The position numbers and the translations under genes are program-made. Below the pieces are notes generated by a model. That model saw only the letters and a program-made list of their open reading frames with translations. It did no database searches and was not told where the DNA came from. A stretch of 43,995 nt of DNA from Herpetosiphonaceae bacterium. Its GTDB lineage: Bacteria > Chloroflexota > Chloroflexia > Chloroflexales > Herpetosiphonaceae. Where the stretch lies: positions 1-43,995 of the forward strand of contig JABXJS010000233.1 of NCBI GenBank assembly GCA_013538855.1, read 5' to 3'. The first letter of the stretch is position 1. The number at the start of each line of letters is the position of its first letter. Shown here piece by piece: positions 33,247 through 42,145 of this stretch.

Positions 33247-34737
33247 ATGCGCATAATTGTAATTGGCAGCGGCTTCGGCGGCCTTGGCGCGGCGGTGCGG
33301 CTGCAAACCCGCGGGCACGAGGTGATCGTGCTCGATAAGCGCGACAAGCCTGGCGGGCGCGCCTATGTGTACGAGCAGGATGGGTTTAAGTTCGATGGCG
33401 GCCCGACGGTGATCACCGCGCCGTTTATGATCGACGAGCTGTTCAGCAACGCTGGCCGCCAGACCAGCGACTATGTGACGATGCTGCCCGTGACGCCGTT
33501 CTATCGCATCTTTTTCCACAACGGCGAGCACTTCGACTACTCCGACGATCTGGCGGCGATGGTGCGCCAGATTCGCGCCATCAACCCCGACGATGTCGAT
33601 GGCTACCTGGAGTTTGTGCGCCGCGCCGAGAAAATTTTCAACAAAGGCTTTGTCGAGCTAGCCGACCAGCCCTTCCTCAAGGCCAGCGACATGCTCAAGA
33701 TTGTGCCGGACATGATGCGCCTTGAGTCGTACCGCACCGTCTACGGCTTTGTCTCGAAGTTTGTGCAGGACGAGCGCCTGCGCCAAATCCTCAGCTTTCA
33801 CCCGCTGCTGGTCGGCGGCAACCCATTTCAGACCACCAGCATCTACACGCTGATTAACTTTTTGGAGCGCAAGTGGGGCGTGTGGTTCGCCAAGGGCGGC
33901 ACCGGCGCGCTGGTGCAGGGCCTCGTGCGGCTGTTCGAGGAGCTAGGCGGGCAGATGCAGCTGAACACCGAGGTGGGCGAGATCATCGTTGAGCAGGGGC
34001 GCGCAGTCGGCGTGCGGCTCACCGATGGCCGCGAGCTACGCGCCGATGCCGTGGTGTGCAACGGCGAGGTCGCCTTCGCCTATCAGCACCTGCTGCCCAA
34101 GCCGCTGCGCCGCAAGTACACCGACAAGCGGCTGGCGCGCATGCGCTACTCGATGTCGCTGGTGGTGATCTACTTCGGCACCGACAGGCTCTACCGCGGC
34201 CAGGATGGCCCCAAGCTCGCGCACCACGATATTATCCTAGGGCCACGCTACGGCCCGCTGCTCGACGACATCTTCACGACCAAGAAGGTCGCCGACGACT
34301 TCTCGCTCTACCTGCATATGCCGACGCTGACCGATCCCTCGCTCGCGCCGGAGGGCTGCGAAGCCTTCTATGTGCTGTCGCCGGTGCCGCACCTTGGCTC
34401 GGGCACCGACTGGCGCAGCGCCGCCCGACCCTACCGCGACCGGATTATGCACTTTCTGGAGCAGAACTACCTGCCCGATCTGTCGAAGCACATCGTCAGC
34501 GAGCATATGATCACGCCGCTGCACTTCCACGAGACGCTGAACAGCTACCTCGGCAGCGCCTTCTCGGTCGAGCCGATCCTCACCCAGTCGGCCTGGTTTC
34601 GCCCGCACAATCGCTCCGAGGAGGTCGATGGCCTCTACTTCGTGGGCGCAGGCACACACCCAGGCGCAGGGCTGCCCGGCGTGCTCTCCAGCGCCAAGAT
34701 CGTCGATGATCTGATCGGAGCGGCGGTGCCAGCCTAG
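33247..34737 (+). CDS. crtI: Phytoene desaturase-type carotenoid oxidoreductase
   Basis: A 496-residue FAD-dependent enzyme of the CrtI family, which introduces double bases into carotenoid precursors at the membrane. The FAD motif VIGSGFGGLGAAVRLQTRGH starts at residue 4. It is followed by KRDKPGGRAY and DGGPTVITAPFMIDELF, both typical of CrtI. The C-terminal FAD-contact block is GLYFVGAGTHPGAGLPGVLS. Length and motifs fit phytoene desaturases; related diapophytoene or zeta-carotene desaturases cannot be excluded. GGAG lies eight bases before the ATG. It is alone, without crtB or crtO nearby. A hairpin with a T run follows. Confidence 0.92.
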   Translation: MRIIVIGSGFGGLGAAVRLQTRGHEVIVLDKRDKPGGRAYVYEQDGFKFDGGPTVITAPFMIDELFSNAGRQTSDYVTMLPVTPFYRIFFHNGEHFDYSDDLAAMVRQIRAINPDDVDGYLEFVRRAEKIFNKGFVELADQPFLKASDMLKIVPDMMRLESYRTVYGFVSKFVQDERLRQILSFHPLLVGGNPFQTTSIYTLINFLERKWGVWFAKGGTGALVQGLVRLFEELGGQMQLNTEVGEIIVEQGRAVGVRLTDGRELRADAVVCNGEVAFAYQHLLPKPLRRKYTDKRLARMRYSMSLVVIYFGTDRLYRGQDGPKLAHHDIILGPRYGPLLDDIFTTKKVADDFSLYLHMPTLTDPSLAPEGCEAFYVLSPVPHLGSGTDWRSAARPYRDRIMHFLEQNYLPDLSKHIVSEHMITPLHFHETLNSYLGSAFSVEPILTQSAWFRPHNRSEEVDGLYFVGAGTHPGAGLPGVLSSAKIVDDLIGAAVPA

Positions 34738-34740
34738 CAC

Positions 34741-34797
34741 GGTGATGATCAAACAGTCGCGCCAGATGATCAGCCGTTGATCACCTGGTGCATTTTT
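34741..34797 (+). terminator. Probable crtI terminator
   Basis: GGTGATGATCAA (34741-34752) can pair with TTGATCACC (34777-34785) with a small bulge, followed after seven bases by TTTTT (34793-34797). Three TGATCA palindromes fall in the same 50 bases. The remaining stretch to 35065 holds no gene. Confidence 0.5.
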
Positions 34798-35065
34798 ATG
34801 TCAAATTATTAATACTGCCGCTGGTACGCTGTGGACACGCAGCGTGCGATCAAGGCCACTGCTTGATCCATCGCCCCACGCCAGCCACGCGGCAATGCCA
34901 ACCGGTGCGCAGCCTGGTCAGCGGGCGGCTGGCGCAGCGTGGGAGCACAGCGCGCAGCGCCTGTTTAACCACGCTACGCCGATCAACCACATGCGCGACC
35001 GAGCGCAGACACAACGCCAATGAGCGGACGCCCAACCACGCAGCGCTGATCAAGCAGGCAGCGGG

Positions 35066-36211
35066 CTACTCGCCGTGGCGCAGGCGCGAGATAGCGCGGC
35101 TGGCGAGCTGCTGGCGCAGGCTGACCAGCTCGGGGTAGTCGTAGAAGAACTTGACCTTCTGGTCGGCGACGCTGCTGCCACGGGGCTTCGGCTTGAGCAC
35201 AAACTCCATCCAGCTCTCGGCGATGTCCTCGTCGGCGTTGGTGGCGGCATAGTCGCTGACGAACTCATCGGCGTAGGTTTCGTAGAACTGATAGACCAAG
35301 TCCTCGGTCTCGGCGGGATCATCGACCTGCGTGTCCTCCCACTCGGCCATAAAATCGGCGGGCCAGAACTGATCGACGAAGGCGGTGATGTAGGCATTTT
35401 TGAGCGAGCACCAATCCTCGGAGCGATAGTAGTGACAGCGACCATTCTCGCTGAGGTAGCGGCCCTGGCTAGTGCTAAGCGTGAGCATATGGCCGAACTC
35501 GTGGATGAGCGTTGACGTCAGCTCGCCAGGCGCGTCGATGTCCTGAATATCGACGCCGAGCACGGTCAGATTCTCATCGTTCTCGTCGGGCATGACCCAG
35601 GCCAGCAGGTTATCGGGGCCATCGGTGAAGACCACAAACTGGCTGATGTCGCGGCGCTCCTCCAGCGGAACAAGGCTGGTAAAGAAATCCCACATCTTGG
35701 CCTGGGTCTCACGGTCGCGCTGCAGCGAGCGCATGGCGGCGTCCGACAGCTTAGGCGCTTGGGGGCGGCTCAGTGTATCGCTGCGGACCGTGTAGGTGAT
35801 CAAGTCGGTCTCATCGGCGGAGACCTCGGCGTCCGCGTCGGTCAAGCTCTCGTCCAGCTCACTCGCTGCATCGAAGTCGTCCCCTGAAGGGAAGAGCTGA
35901 TCGGTATACTTGGCCAGCTCCTTGTCGAGGGCCTTGGCATCGCCGTCGAAGATGCAGATCTGGCGGGCGGTGTCGAAGGTCTCATCATCGAAGCACTCGG
36001 CGGGATTCTCGGAGTAGGCGGCGGGCGCAGCGGGTGAGGGCGCGGCCTGCGGCGTTGTGGTCGGGCGCGGGCGTTTGGTTGGCGTAGGCTTGGCCTGAGC
36101 GGCGGACGGCGCAGTTGGCGTGCGCGTAGCCGTGTCCTCCTCGTCGCTGCCGAAGACCCACACGACGAACACAGCCAGCACAATACCCAGAACCACGAGT
36201 GCTTTTTTCAT
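35066..36211 (-). CDS. Anchored extracellular zinc metallopeptidase (zincin)
   Basis: A 381-residue exported protein. One N-terminal membrane segment (MKKALVVLGIVLAVFVVWVF) is followed by a Pro/Thr-rich linker (residues about 30-65) and a globular domain. The zinc motif is HEFGHMLTLS (HExxH). Downstream acidic residues in YADEFVSDYAATNADEDIAE could supply the third ligand. Paired cysteines (ECFDDETF and RQICIFD; RCHYYRSEDWC) suggest disulfides. It does not match a large named peptidase family with certainty. GAGGAA precedes the ATG. Confidence 0.7.
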   Translation of the reverse strand: MKKALVVLGIVLAVFVVWVFGSDEEDTATRTPTAPSAAQAKPTPTKRPRPTTTPQAAPSPAAPAAYSENPAECFDDETFDTARQICIFDGDAKALDKELAKYTDQLFPSGDDFDAASELDESLTDADAEVSADETDLITYTVRSDTLSRPQAPKLSDAAMRSLQRDRETQAKMWDFFTSLVPLEERRDISQFVVFTDGPDNLLAWVMPDENDENLTVLGVDIQDIDAPGELTSTLIHEFGHMLTLSTSQGRYLSENGRCHYYRSEDWCSLKNAYITAFVDQFWPADFMAEWEDTQVDDPAETEDLVYQFYETYADEFVSDYAATNADEDIAESWMEFVLKPKPRGSSVADQKVKFFYDYPELVSLRQQLASRAISRLRHGE

Positions 36212-36538
36212 GAATGTTCCTCATACCAGCTTGAGCACCCAGCAGGCTGGGTGCAGAGGAACCCTGCCGCGGGCGTGGTGCAGCGCTCTCAACCGGCATA
36301 GATTGATTGCTGGCGCACCAGTGTTCATGCGCAGGCGGGCAGGGCTTCGCTAGCCATTATAGGCGGCGGCGCAGGCGTTGACTATAGCGAAATCCATTAA
36401 AATCAGCGCGGCGCAGGTGTGAGCGCGGCTCACCTGCGGTGGATGGGTAGGCGCTGGACTGATACCAGTGCACCGTGATGGTCGGCTTGTGTGCTATCAT
36501 GAAGCCCGCTACACCAATTGCGCAACTCTGAGGAGTGT
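36212..36538. other. Divergent intergenic region
   Basis: No gene is seen. It holds a bulged hairpin with GCAGGTG/CACCTGC arms near 36412-36436. A TATCAT at 36495-36500 is a candidate -10 box for the cytochrome-mnmE transcript. Confidence 0.35.
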
Positions 36539-36916
36539 ATGTCACAGCCTGAACTTCCCGAAGACCCAGCGGCGGAGGAAGCCGCGCCAACCTTTGATAA
36601 AGAAGCCGCGCGGGCGCGCTACCGGGCGCTGATGCGCTCGTGGCCGATGCGGCTGATGTTTATTGTGACCGGCCTAGTGCTGGTGATGACGTGGGTGCTG
36701 GCCTTTGGCTCGGCCTACGCGCCCAACGTCGAGAAGCTGCCGGGGCACGACATCACCGTGGGCGTGGCCGAGTGCAAGGGCTGCCATAACAGCGGTCTGA
36801 ACAGCGCGCCGCGCTACAACCACGCCTATGCGCCAACGTGCGGCTTCTGCCATCGCCAGGGCCTGCCCGATCAGCCGCTCTCCGGACGTGCGAAGGTGCT
36901 GCATGCTCTACGCTGA
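36539..36916 (+). CDS. Membrane-anchored diheme c-type cytochrome (small)
   Basis: A 125-residue protein: acidic cytoplasmic front (about 1-30), one membrane helix (LMFIVTGLVLVMTWVLAF), then an extracytoplasmic part with two CxxCH heme-binding motifs (CKGCH and CGFCH). Further His (RYNHAYAPT) may act as a distal heme ligand. It is shorter than NapC/NrfH proteins. It would need a cytochrome c maturation system and an electron partner encoded elsewhere. GAGGAG lies only three bases before the ATG. Its last 14 bases overlap the start of mnmE, so the two are translationally linked. Confidence 0.75.
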   Translation: MSQPELPEDPAAEEAAPTFDKEAARARYRALMRSWPMRLMFIVTGLVLVMTWVLAFGSAYAPNVEKLPGHDITVGVAECKGCHNSGLNSAPRYNHAYAPTCGFCHRQGLPDQPLSGRAKVLHALR

Positions 36917-38267
36917 CACTATCGCTGCGCTCGCAACGCCGCCAGGCGTCGGCGGCGTGGGGATTGTGCGCGTGAGCGGTCCACAGGCGTGGGCCATTGC
37001 CGCAGCGCTGTTTACACCAGCGCGGCCTGGCCCGTGGCGGGCCGCGCAGATGCGCTACGGGCAGATCACCGATGCCACAGGTGCGCCCATCGACGAGGCG
37101 CTGGCGGTGGTGTTTCGCGGGCCGCGCTCATTCACCGGCGAGGATGTGGCCGAGCTACACTGTCATGGCGGGCCGCTGCCGCTGAGCCGCACGCTCGAGC
37201 GCATCTATGCGCTTGGCGCGCGCGCGGCCGATCCTGGCGAATTCACCATGCGCGCCTTTATCAACGGGCGCATCGACCTGGCGCAGGCCGAGGCGACGCT
37301 CGACGTGATCGAGGCCCAGACGAGCCTTGGGCTGAAGCTGGCGCTCGATCAGCTGCAGGGCGGGCTATCGCGCGAGGTGCGCGCCATTCGCGAGCAGCTG
37401 CTCTACCCGCTGGCCTACGTGACAGCGCTGACCGACTTTCCCGAGGACGACGTGCCCAGCGAGGACCTGCTGCCACGGCTCACAGCGGCGCGCACGCAGC
37501 TGGCCACACTGCTGGCAGGCGCGGAGCGTGGCATGATCGTGCGCCAAGGCGCGCGGGCGGCGCTGGTCGGGCGGCCCAACGCAGGCAAGTCGAGCCTGCT
37601 CAACGCGCTGCTGCGCAGTGAGCGCGCTATCGTCACCGCCATTCCGGGCACCACCCGCGACACGCTGGAGGAGACCGCGAACCTGGGCGGCGTGCCGGTG
37701 GTGCTGATCGACACCGCCGGCATCACCGAGACCGCCGATCCAGTCGAGCAGATCGGCGTCGCGCGCTCGCGGGCGGCCCTGGAGCGCGCCGACCTTGTGC
37801 TGCTGCTCATCGACGGTTCGCAGCCGCTACATCACGCTGACAGCGAGATCGCTGCCCTCACCTGGGGCCGCCCAACGCTGCTGGTGCAGACCAAGGCCGA
37901 TCTGCCGATGCAGGCCGATCTGACGGCGCTGGCGGCGGCGCACCCGCAGCTCGTGGCGTATGTGGCCGTATCGGCGCACACCGGCGCGGGGCTAGCTGCA
38001 CTGGGGGCAACAGTGGCGCGCACGCTGATCGGCGAGGTGGCGCTAAGCGACGCGCACCTCGTGACCAACCCGCGCCATCGCGAGGCGCTGCGCCAGACGG
38101 CTGCGGCGGTCGACGATGCGCTGGCTGGACTGCGCGAGGGGCGACCAGTCGATCTGATCGCCGTCGATCTCAACGCTGCCGTGGCGGCCCTCGGCACAAT
38201 CACTGGCGAGACGGTCGAGGCCGACCTGCTCAATACCATATTCAGCCACTTCTGTATTGGCAAATAG
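36903..38267 (+). CDS. mnmE: tRNA modification GTPase MnmE
   Basis: A 454-residue GTPase that, with MnmG, places the aminomethyl-type group on U34 of certain tRNAs. The N-terminal folate-binding domain begins DTIAALATPPGVGGVGIVRV. The central helical part includes TDFPEDDVPSEDLL. The G domain has GRPNAGKSSLLNALL (P-loop), GTTRDTLEE, DTAGITETADPVE and TKADL. The C-terminus ends in the family's CIGK. All parts are present at normal length. The start at 36903 is chosen because it gives the standard N-terminus; it lies inside the cytochrome gene. Confidence 0.97.
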   Translation: MLYADTIAALATPPGVGGVGIVRVSGPQAWAIAAALFTPARPGPWRAAQMRYGQITDATGAPIDEALAVVFRGPRSFTGEDVAELHCHGGPLPLSRTLERIYALGARAADPGEFTMRAFINGRIDLAQAEATLDVIEAQTSLGLKLALDQLQGGLSREVRAIREQLLYPLAYVTALTDFPEDDVPSEDLLPRLTAARTQLATLLAGAERGMIVRQGARAALVGRPNAGKSSLLNALLRSERAIVTAIPGTTRDTLEETANLGGVPVVLIDTAGITETADPVEQIGVARSRAALERADLVLLLIDGSQPLHHADSEIAALTWGRPTLLVQTKADLPMQADLTALAAAHPQLVAYVAVSAHTGAGLAALGATVARTLIGEVALSDAHLVTNPRHREALRQTAAAVDDALAGLREGRPVDLIAVDLNAAVAALGTITGETVEADLLNTIFSHFCIGK

Positions 38268-38277
38268 GGGGTGCGTG

Positions 38278-39312
38278 ATGGAAGCGCAAGCCGCACAAGA
38301 TGGCGTTTTACTTCGGCGAGCCGAGCTGTATGCCAACGCTCTGTTAGGCATCACGCTGCTGTTTATGCTGGTGGGCCTGGTCGACTGGATCAACACACGC
38401 GCCGTGCTCGGCGAGGCCATGGGCCTTCTGATGCTGGTCAGCACGCTGGGCTATCGGCTGCTGATCGGCCGCGTGGCCCTACGTCCGCTGACGCTGGGTT
38501 TTCTGCTGCTGCAGACAGTGGCCGTGTGTGGCGCGGTACACAACGCAGGCGGCTTTTTATCGAACCTGACGGCGCTGTATGTGGCGATGCTGCTCGGCGT
38601 GGGCTTTGTGCTCGGCCAGCCGCGCTGGAACATCGCCGCAACGCTGATCACGGCGCTCGGCGCGGTGACGCTGGCTGTGCTCGAAATGGCCGATGTGCTG
38701 CCTGACACCAAGCCAGGGGCGATTTTGCTGTCCACCTCGGTGGGCTTTCAGATCTTCTCGCTCACCTCGCTGGTGCTGCTCATCCTTGGCGTCGGCTGGC
38801 TCGTAACAGTGATTATGGGCAGCATTCAGCAGCGCGAGCAGGAGCTGGAGCAGTCGCGCAGCGCCATCGACCAGCGCCGCCGCGAGGCACAAAATTTGAC
38901 CAGCCAGCTTGAGCAGGCCTACACCGATGTGCAGATCAAAGAGGATCTGCTGCGCCAAACCGTCGATGCGCTGACGGTGACGAGCCTGCCGCTGCGCGAT
39001 GGCGTGCTGGCCCTGCCGCTGATCGGCGTCTTTGATGATATTCGCGCCGCCGAAATTCAAGAGCGCGTGCTAGAGGATGTGCGCCGCCTGCAGGCCCACA
39101 CGGTGATCATCGACCTCACCGGCATCGGCGAGGCCAACGCGGCGCTGCTATGGATGCTCGGCCGCCTGATCAACGGCACGCGCCTGCTTGGCGGCGAGGT
39201 GATTCTGGCGGGCTTGCAGCCAGCAGTGGCGCGCAGCTTGGTTAAACTGCGGTTCGACCGCTCACGGGTTCGCTCGGTGCCAACGCTGGCCCAGGCGATT
39301 GACTTAGTCTGA
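38278..39312 (+). CDS. Membrane sensor with cytoplasmic STAS domain
   Basis: A 344-residue protein with about six membrane helices (residues 15-190), a coiled-coil linker (SIQQREQELEQSRSAIDQRR), and a C-terminal STAS domain (about 240-344) with the core TVIIDLTGIGEANAALLWML. Where RsbR-type proteins have Ser/Thr after IDLTG, this domain has EANAA. Phosphorylation there is therefore unlikely, unlike in the GAF-STAS protein at 21679. No ATG-proximal ribosome binding site is clear, but it starts 10 bases after mnmE and is probably in the same transcript. Confidence 0.85.
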   Translation: MEAQAAQDGVLLRRAELYANALLGITLLFMLVGLVDWINTRAVLGEAMGLLMLVSTLGYRLLIGRVALRPLTLGFLLLQTVAVCGAVHNAGGFLSNLTALYVAMLLGVGFVLGQPRWNIAATLITALGAVTLAVLEMADVLPDTKPGAILLSTSVGFQIFSLTSLVLLILGVGWLVTVIMGSIQQREQELEQSRSAIDQRRREAQNLTSQLEQAYTDVQIKEDLLRQTVDALTVTSLPLRDGVLALPLIGVFDDIRAAEIQERVLEDVRRLQAHTVIIDLTGIGEANAALLWMLGRLINGTRLLGGEVILAGLQPAVARSLVKLRFDRSRVRSVPTLAQAIDLV

Positions 39313-39361
39313 GGAGACAAGCGCTGTCGCCGCTGTGGGGCAGCGCGTAGGAGACATCAAC

Positions 39362-39640
39362 ATGGATACACATCGCGCTCACGTCAAGGTGACAGGACGA
39401 GTTCAAGGGGTTGGCTTTCGCGCCGCATGTCGCGATCACGCGCGGGCGGCGAAGGTCAACGGCTGGGTAAAAAACATGCCCGACGGCAGCGTCGAGGCGG
39501 TCTTCGAGGGGTCACAGGCTGGCGTGCAGCGCATGATCAGCTGGTGCTACAGCGGCCCGATCAACGCCCACGTCGAGCACGTCACCTCGAACTGGGAGGA
39601 GCCGACCAACAAAGAGTACTCGTTTGATATTTTGTGGTGA
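39362..39640 (+). CDS. acyP: Acylphosphatase
   Basis: A 92-residue enzyme that hydrolyses carboxyl-phosphate bonds. Catalytic Arg is in GRVQGVGFR and Asn in GWVKNMPDGSVE, both invariant. The length is typical. ATG 39362 has AGGAG upstream; an in-frame ATG nine codons earlier is not used by the family. The stop is seven bases before the DJ-1/PfpI start, giving a compact pair. Confidence 0.96.
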   Translation: MDTHRAHVKVTGRVQGVGFRAACRDHARAAKVNGWVKNMPDGSVEAVFEGSQAGVQRMISWCYSGPINAHVEHVTSNWEEPTNKEYSFDILW

Positions 39641-39647
39641 GGCCGCT

Positions 39648-40241
39648 ATGCCGCGCACAATCGGTATGCTGCTGTTCAATGATGTCGAGGAGCTAGACGT
39701 CGTCGGCCCATGGGAGGTGCTCGGCTGCGCGCAGCGGCTCGGTGCCGCGCACACGCTGCTCACGCTTGGGCCAACCGCAGAACCAGTGCGGGCGCGCTAC
39801 GGCCTGCGCATCACGCCAGACGTCGATCTTGCCAGCGCGCCAGCGCTCGATGTGCTGCTGGTTCCCGGCGGCCTCGGCGCGCGCACCTTCGCCCGCGAGC
39901 ACCCGCCGATCCTTGAGCTTGTGCGGCGCACGCACGCCCAGGGCTGGGTTGTGTCGGTGTGTACCGGCGCGCTGGTGCTGGCGGCGGCAGGCGTGCTCGA
40001 CGGCCATCGCGCCACCACCCACGCCTCGGCCTTCGAGCTGCTGCGTGAGACACCAGGCATCGAGGTTGTCGCGGGCGCGCGCTGGATCATCGAGGAGCCG
40101 GTGGCCTCCTCGGCGGGCGTGTCGGCGGGCGTCGATCTGGCGCTGGCGCTGGTCGAGCACTGGTACGGCGCAGAGCTGCGTGCGGCGGTGCAGCAGCGCG
40201 TGGAGTGGCCGCACTGGACCGCCGAGCACGCACAGCGCTGA
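39648..40241 (+). CDS. DJ-1/PfpI family protein (isonitrile hydratase-like)
   Basis: A 197-residue protein with the class I amidotransferase-like fold. The nucleophile Cys lies in the elbow VSVCTGALVLAAAGVL, and the following GHRATTHASAFELL matches isonitrile hydratase-type members. An acidic residue in DVEELDVVGPWEV supports the Cys, as in the family. The substrate is not certain. GTGGTGAGG precedes the ATG, and it is seven bases after acyP. Confidence 0.88.
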   Translation: MPRTIGMLLFNDVEELDVVGPWEVLGCAQRLGAAHTLLTLGPTAEPVRARYGLRITPDVDLASAPALDVLLVPGGLGARTFAREHPPILELVRRTHAQGWVVSVCTGALVLAAAGVLDGHRATTHASAFELLRETPGIEVVAGARWIIEEPVASSAGVSAGVDLALALVEHWYGAELRAAVQQRVEWPHWTAEHAQR

Positions 40242-40327
40242 TCTTCACACAAAATTCACCGCTGTGGTCTACACTCCTCGTAGTGAACCAACGTGGCTGC
40301 GGCCATCAACGACAAGGAGGACGACCT

Positions 40328-40528
40328 ATGCGACCTTGGTACCCACGACGACGGCGACGCCGGGGACTGTTTTTGTTTATGCCGGGCCTGTTCTTCTGGC
40401 GACGGCCGCGGCTGCGCCGCTGGGGCGGCCCGTTTGGCATCGCCCCGCACCCGCTGGGCTTTCACCACCGCCCGCACCACGGCTTGCGCCACCACGGCGG
40501 CCCGCAAGGGCGCAGCCACCGCTTCTAG
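40328..40528 (+). CDS. Small Arg/His-rich protein
   Basis: A 66-residue protein beginning MRPWYPRRRRRRGLFLFMPG, with a short hydrophobic stretch (GLFLFMPGLFFW) and a His-rich tail (GFHHRPHHGLRHHGG). AAGGAGG lies eight bases before the ATG and a terminator follows at 40566, so it looks like a complete single-gene unit. The basic and His-rich parts could bind nucleic acid, acidic lipid or metal. No family is recognised. Confidence 0.6.
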   Translation: MRPWYPRRRRRRGLFLFMPGLFFWRRPRLRRWGGPFGIAPHPLGFHHRPHHGLRHHGGPQGRSHRF

Positions 40529-40565
40529 CAACTCGCGGCCTTATGCGCAGCAGCCCCCATGCACG

Positions 40566-40590
40566 CAGCGCCGGAGCAACTCCGGCGCTG
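40566..40590. terminator. Convergent terminator hairpin
   Basis: A perfect 11-bp stem CAGCGCCGGAG/CTCCGGCGCTG with a 3-base loop, followed by TGTGGTTT on the plus strand. It lies between the small Arg/His-rich gene and the convergent lpdA. Confidence 0.7.
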
Positions 40591-40612
40591 TGTGGTTTAA
40601 GCTGCACGATGT

Positions 40613-42010
40613 TTAGAAGTGGATGAAGCCATCGAGCAGGCCGTGGGCGGTCTCGTGGATGGCCTCGTACAGCGTGGGGTGGGCGTGGATGGTCGCCAGC
40701 AGCGACTCGACGGTCGCCTCGTGCGACAGGGCCAGGCCGCCCTCGCCGATCAACTCGGTGACGCGCGGGCCGATCATATGGAAGCCGAGAATCTCGCCAT
40801 ACTGCTCGTCGGCGACAATCTTGATGAAGCCGTTGCGCTGGCCAAGCACCGTGGCCTTGCCCACGGCGGCGAAGGGGAACTTGCTGACCTTGACATTGAA
40901 GCCCTGCTGGCGCGCCGCCGCCTCGGTCAGCCCAACGCTGGCGACCTCTGGCGAGCAGTAGGTGCAGCCGGGGATGTGGTTGTAGTTGATCGGGTGCGGC
41001 GTGTGGCCGGCCATGTGCTCGACGGCGATCACGCCCTCGGCGCTAGCAACGTGGGCCAGCCATGGCGTGGGCACCACATCGCCGATGGCGTAGACGCCAG
41101 CGACATTGGTCTGCATCATGCCGTCGGTGAGGATGTAGCCGCGCTCGTCCATCTTGACGCCCAGCTCCTCTAGGCCGATGTTGCGCGATAGCGGCGTGCG
41201 GCCTACGCCGAGCAGCAGATAGTCGCCATCGAGCGTGACCGCCTGGCCCTTGCTGTCGGTGAGCGTCACGGCAACGCCATCGGCCTTGTTTTCGACGCTC
41301 TCGGTGCGCGCGCCAGTGTAGATCTTGATGCCGCGCTTGCGCAGCGCCTTATCGAGCTCGGCGGAGATTTCCTCGTCCTCGGCAGGCACGACGCGCGGCA
41401 GCATCTCGATGATCGAGACCTCGGAGCCAAAGGCGCGGTACATCGAGGCGAACTCGCAGCCGATCGCGCCAGCGCCGACGATGATCAGGTGGCGCGGCAC
41501 CTCTTTCAGATTGAGCGCGCCCGTGCTGGAAAGAATGCGCTGCTCGTCGATCTTGGCAAAGGGCAGCGAGCGCGGCGTCGAGCCGACGGCGATGATGATG
41601 TTGCGCGTCTCCAGCTGGGTCTCGCTGCCATCCTCGGCCTTAACGCCGACGACGCCGGGCTTGATCACGCGGCCAAAACCACGGTGTAGGTCGATCTTTT
41701 TATTTTTAAACAGGCCCTCTAGGCCGCCGCGCATGGTCTTCACCACGCGGTCTTTGTGGCCCATCGCGCCCTTGAGGTCGAAGGACACCTCGCCAGTCAC
41801 GACGCCGAACTTCTTGCCCTCGCGGGTCTCCTCCAGCAGGTCGGCGCAGTGCAGCAGAGCCTTGGTGGGGATACATCCGACATTGAGGCAGATGCCGCCC
41901 ACCTGATCTTTTTCCACAACGGCTGTCTTCAGCCCAAGCTGCACGGCGCGCAGTGCCGCCACCTCGCCGCCTGGACCTGATCCGATAATGACTACATCAT
42001 ATTGAGCCAT
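40613..42010 (-). CDS. lpdA: Dihydrolipoamide dehydrogenase
   Basis: A 465-residue flavoprotein that reoxidises lipoyl groups of 2-oxoacid dehydrogenase or glycine cleavage complexes with NAD. FAD motif GSGPGGEVAALRA, redox-active disulfide GGICLNVGCIPTKALL (CxxxxC), NAD motif IIVGAGAIGCEFASMYRAFG, FAD/dimer block YAIGDVV, and the C-terminal catalytic HAHPTLYEAIHE are all present. ATG with GGAGGAA upstream. It stands alone, divergent from purC. Confidence 0.96.
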   Translation of the reverse strand: MAQYDVVIIGSGPGGEVAALRAVQLGLKTAVVEKDQVGGICLNVGCIPTKALLHCADLLEETREGKKFGVVTGEVSFDLKGAMGHKDRVVKTMRGGLEGLFKNKKIDLHRGFGRVIKPGVVGVKAEDGSETQLETRNIIIAVGSTPRSLPFAKIDEQRILSSTGALNLKEVPRHLIIVGAGAIGCEFASMYRAFGSEVSIIEMLPRVVPAEDEEISAELDKALRKRGIKIYTGARTESVENKADGVAVTLTDSKGQAVTLDGDYLLLGVGRTPLSRNIGLEELGVKMDERGYILTDGMMQTNVAGVYAIGDVVPTPWLAHVASAEGVIAVEHMAGHTPHPINYNHIPGCTYCSPEVASVGLTEAAARQQGFNVKVSKFPFAAVGKATVLGQRNGFIKIVADEQYGEILGFHMIGPRVTELIGEGGLALSHEATVESLLATIHAHPTLYEAIHETAHGLLDGFIHF

Positions 42011-42096
42011 GCGCGCTAGTTCCTCCAGCTAGTTCAGTTCGCTTGATATGATAGCACAGGACGCTGGGCGCTGTGCCCAATGCGCTGGCGCGGCGG

Positions 42097-42102
42097 TATA
42101 AT
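42097..42102 (+). promoter_or_regulatory. Candidate -10 box of purC
   Basis: TATAAT lies 44 bases before the purC start. No strong -35 is visible at the expected distance. Confidence 0.45.
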
Positions 42103-42145
42103 GCAGCTACGGAATCCCGCATTTAGCTCTGGAGGAGCAACCACC

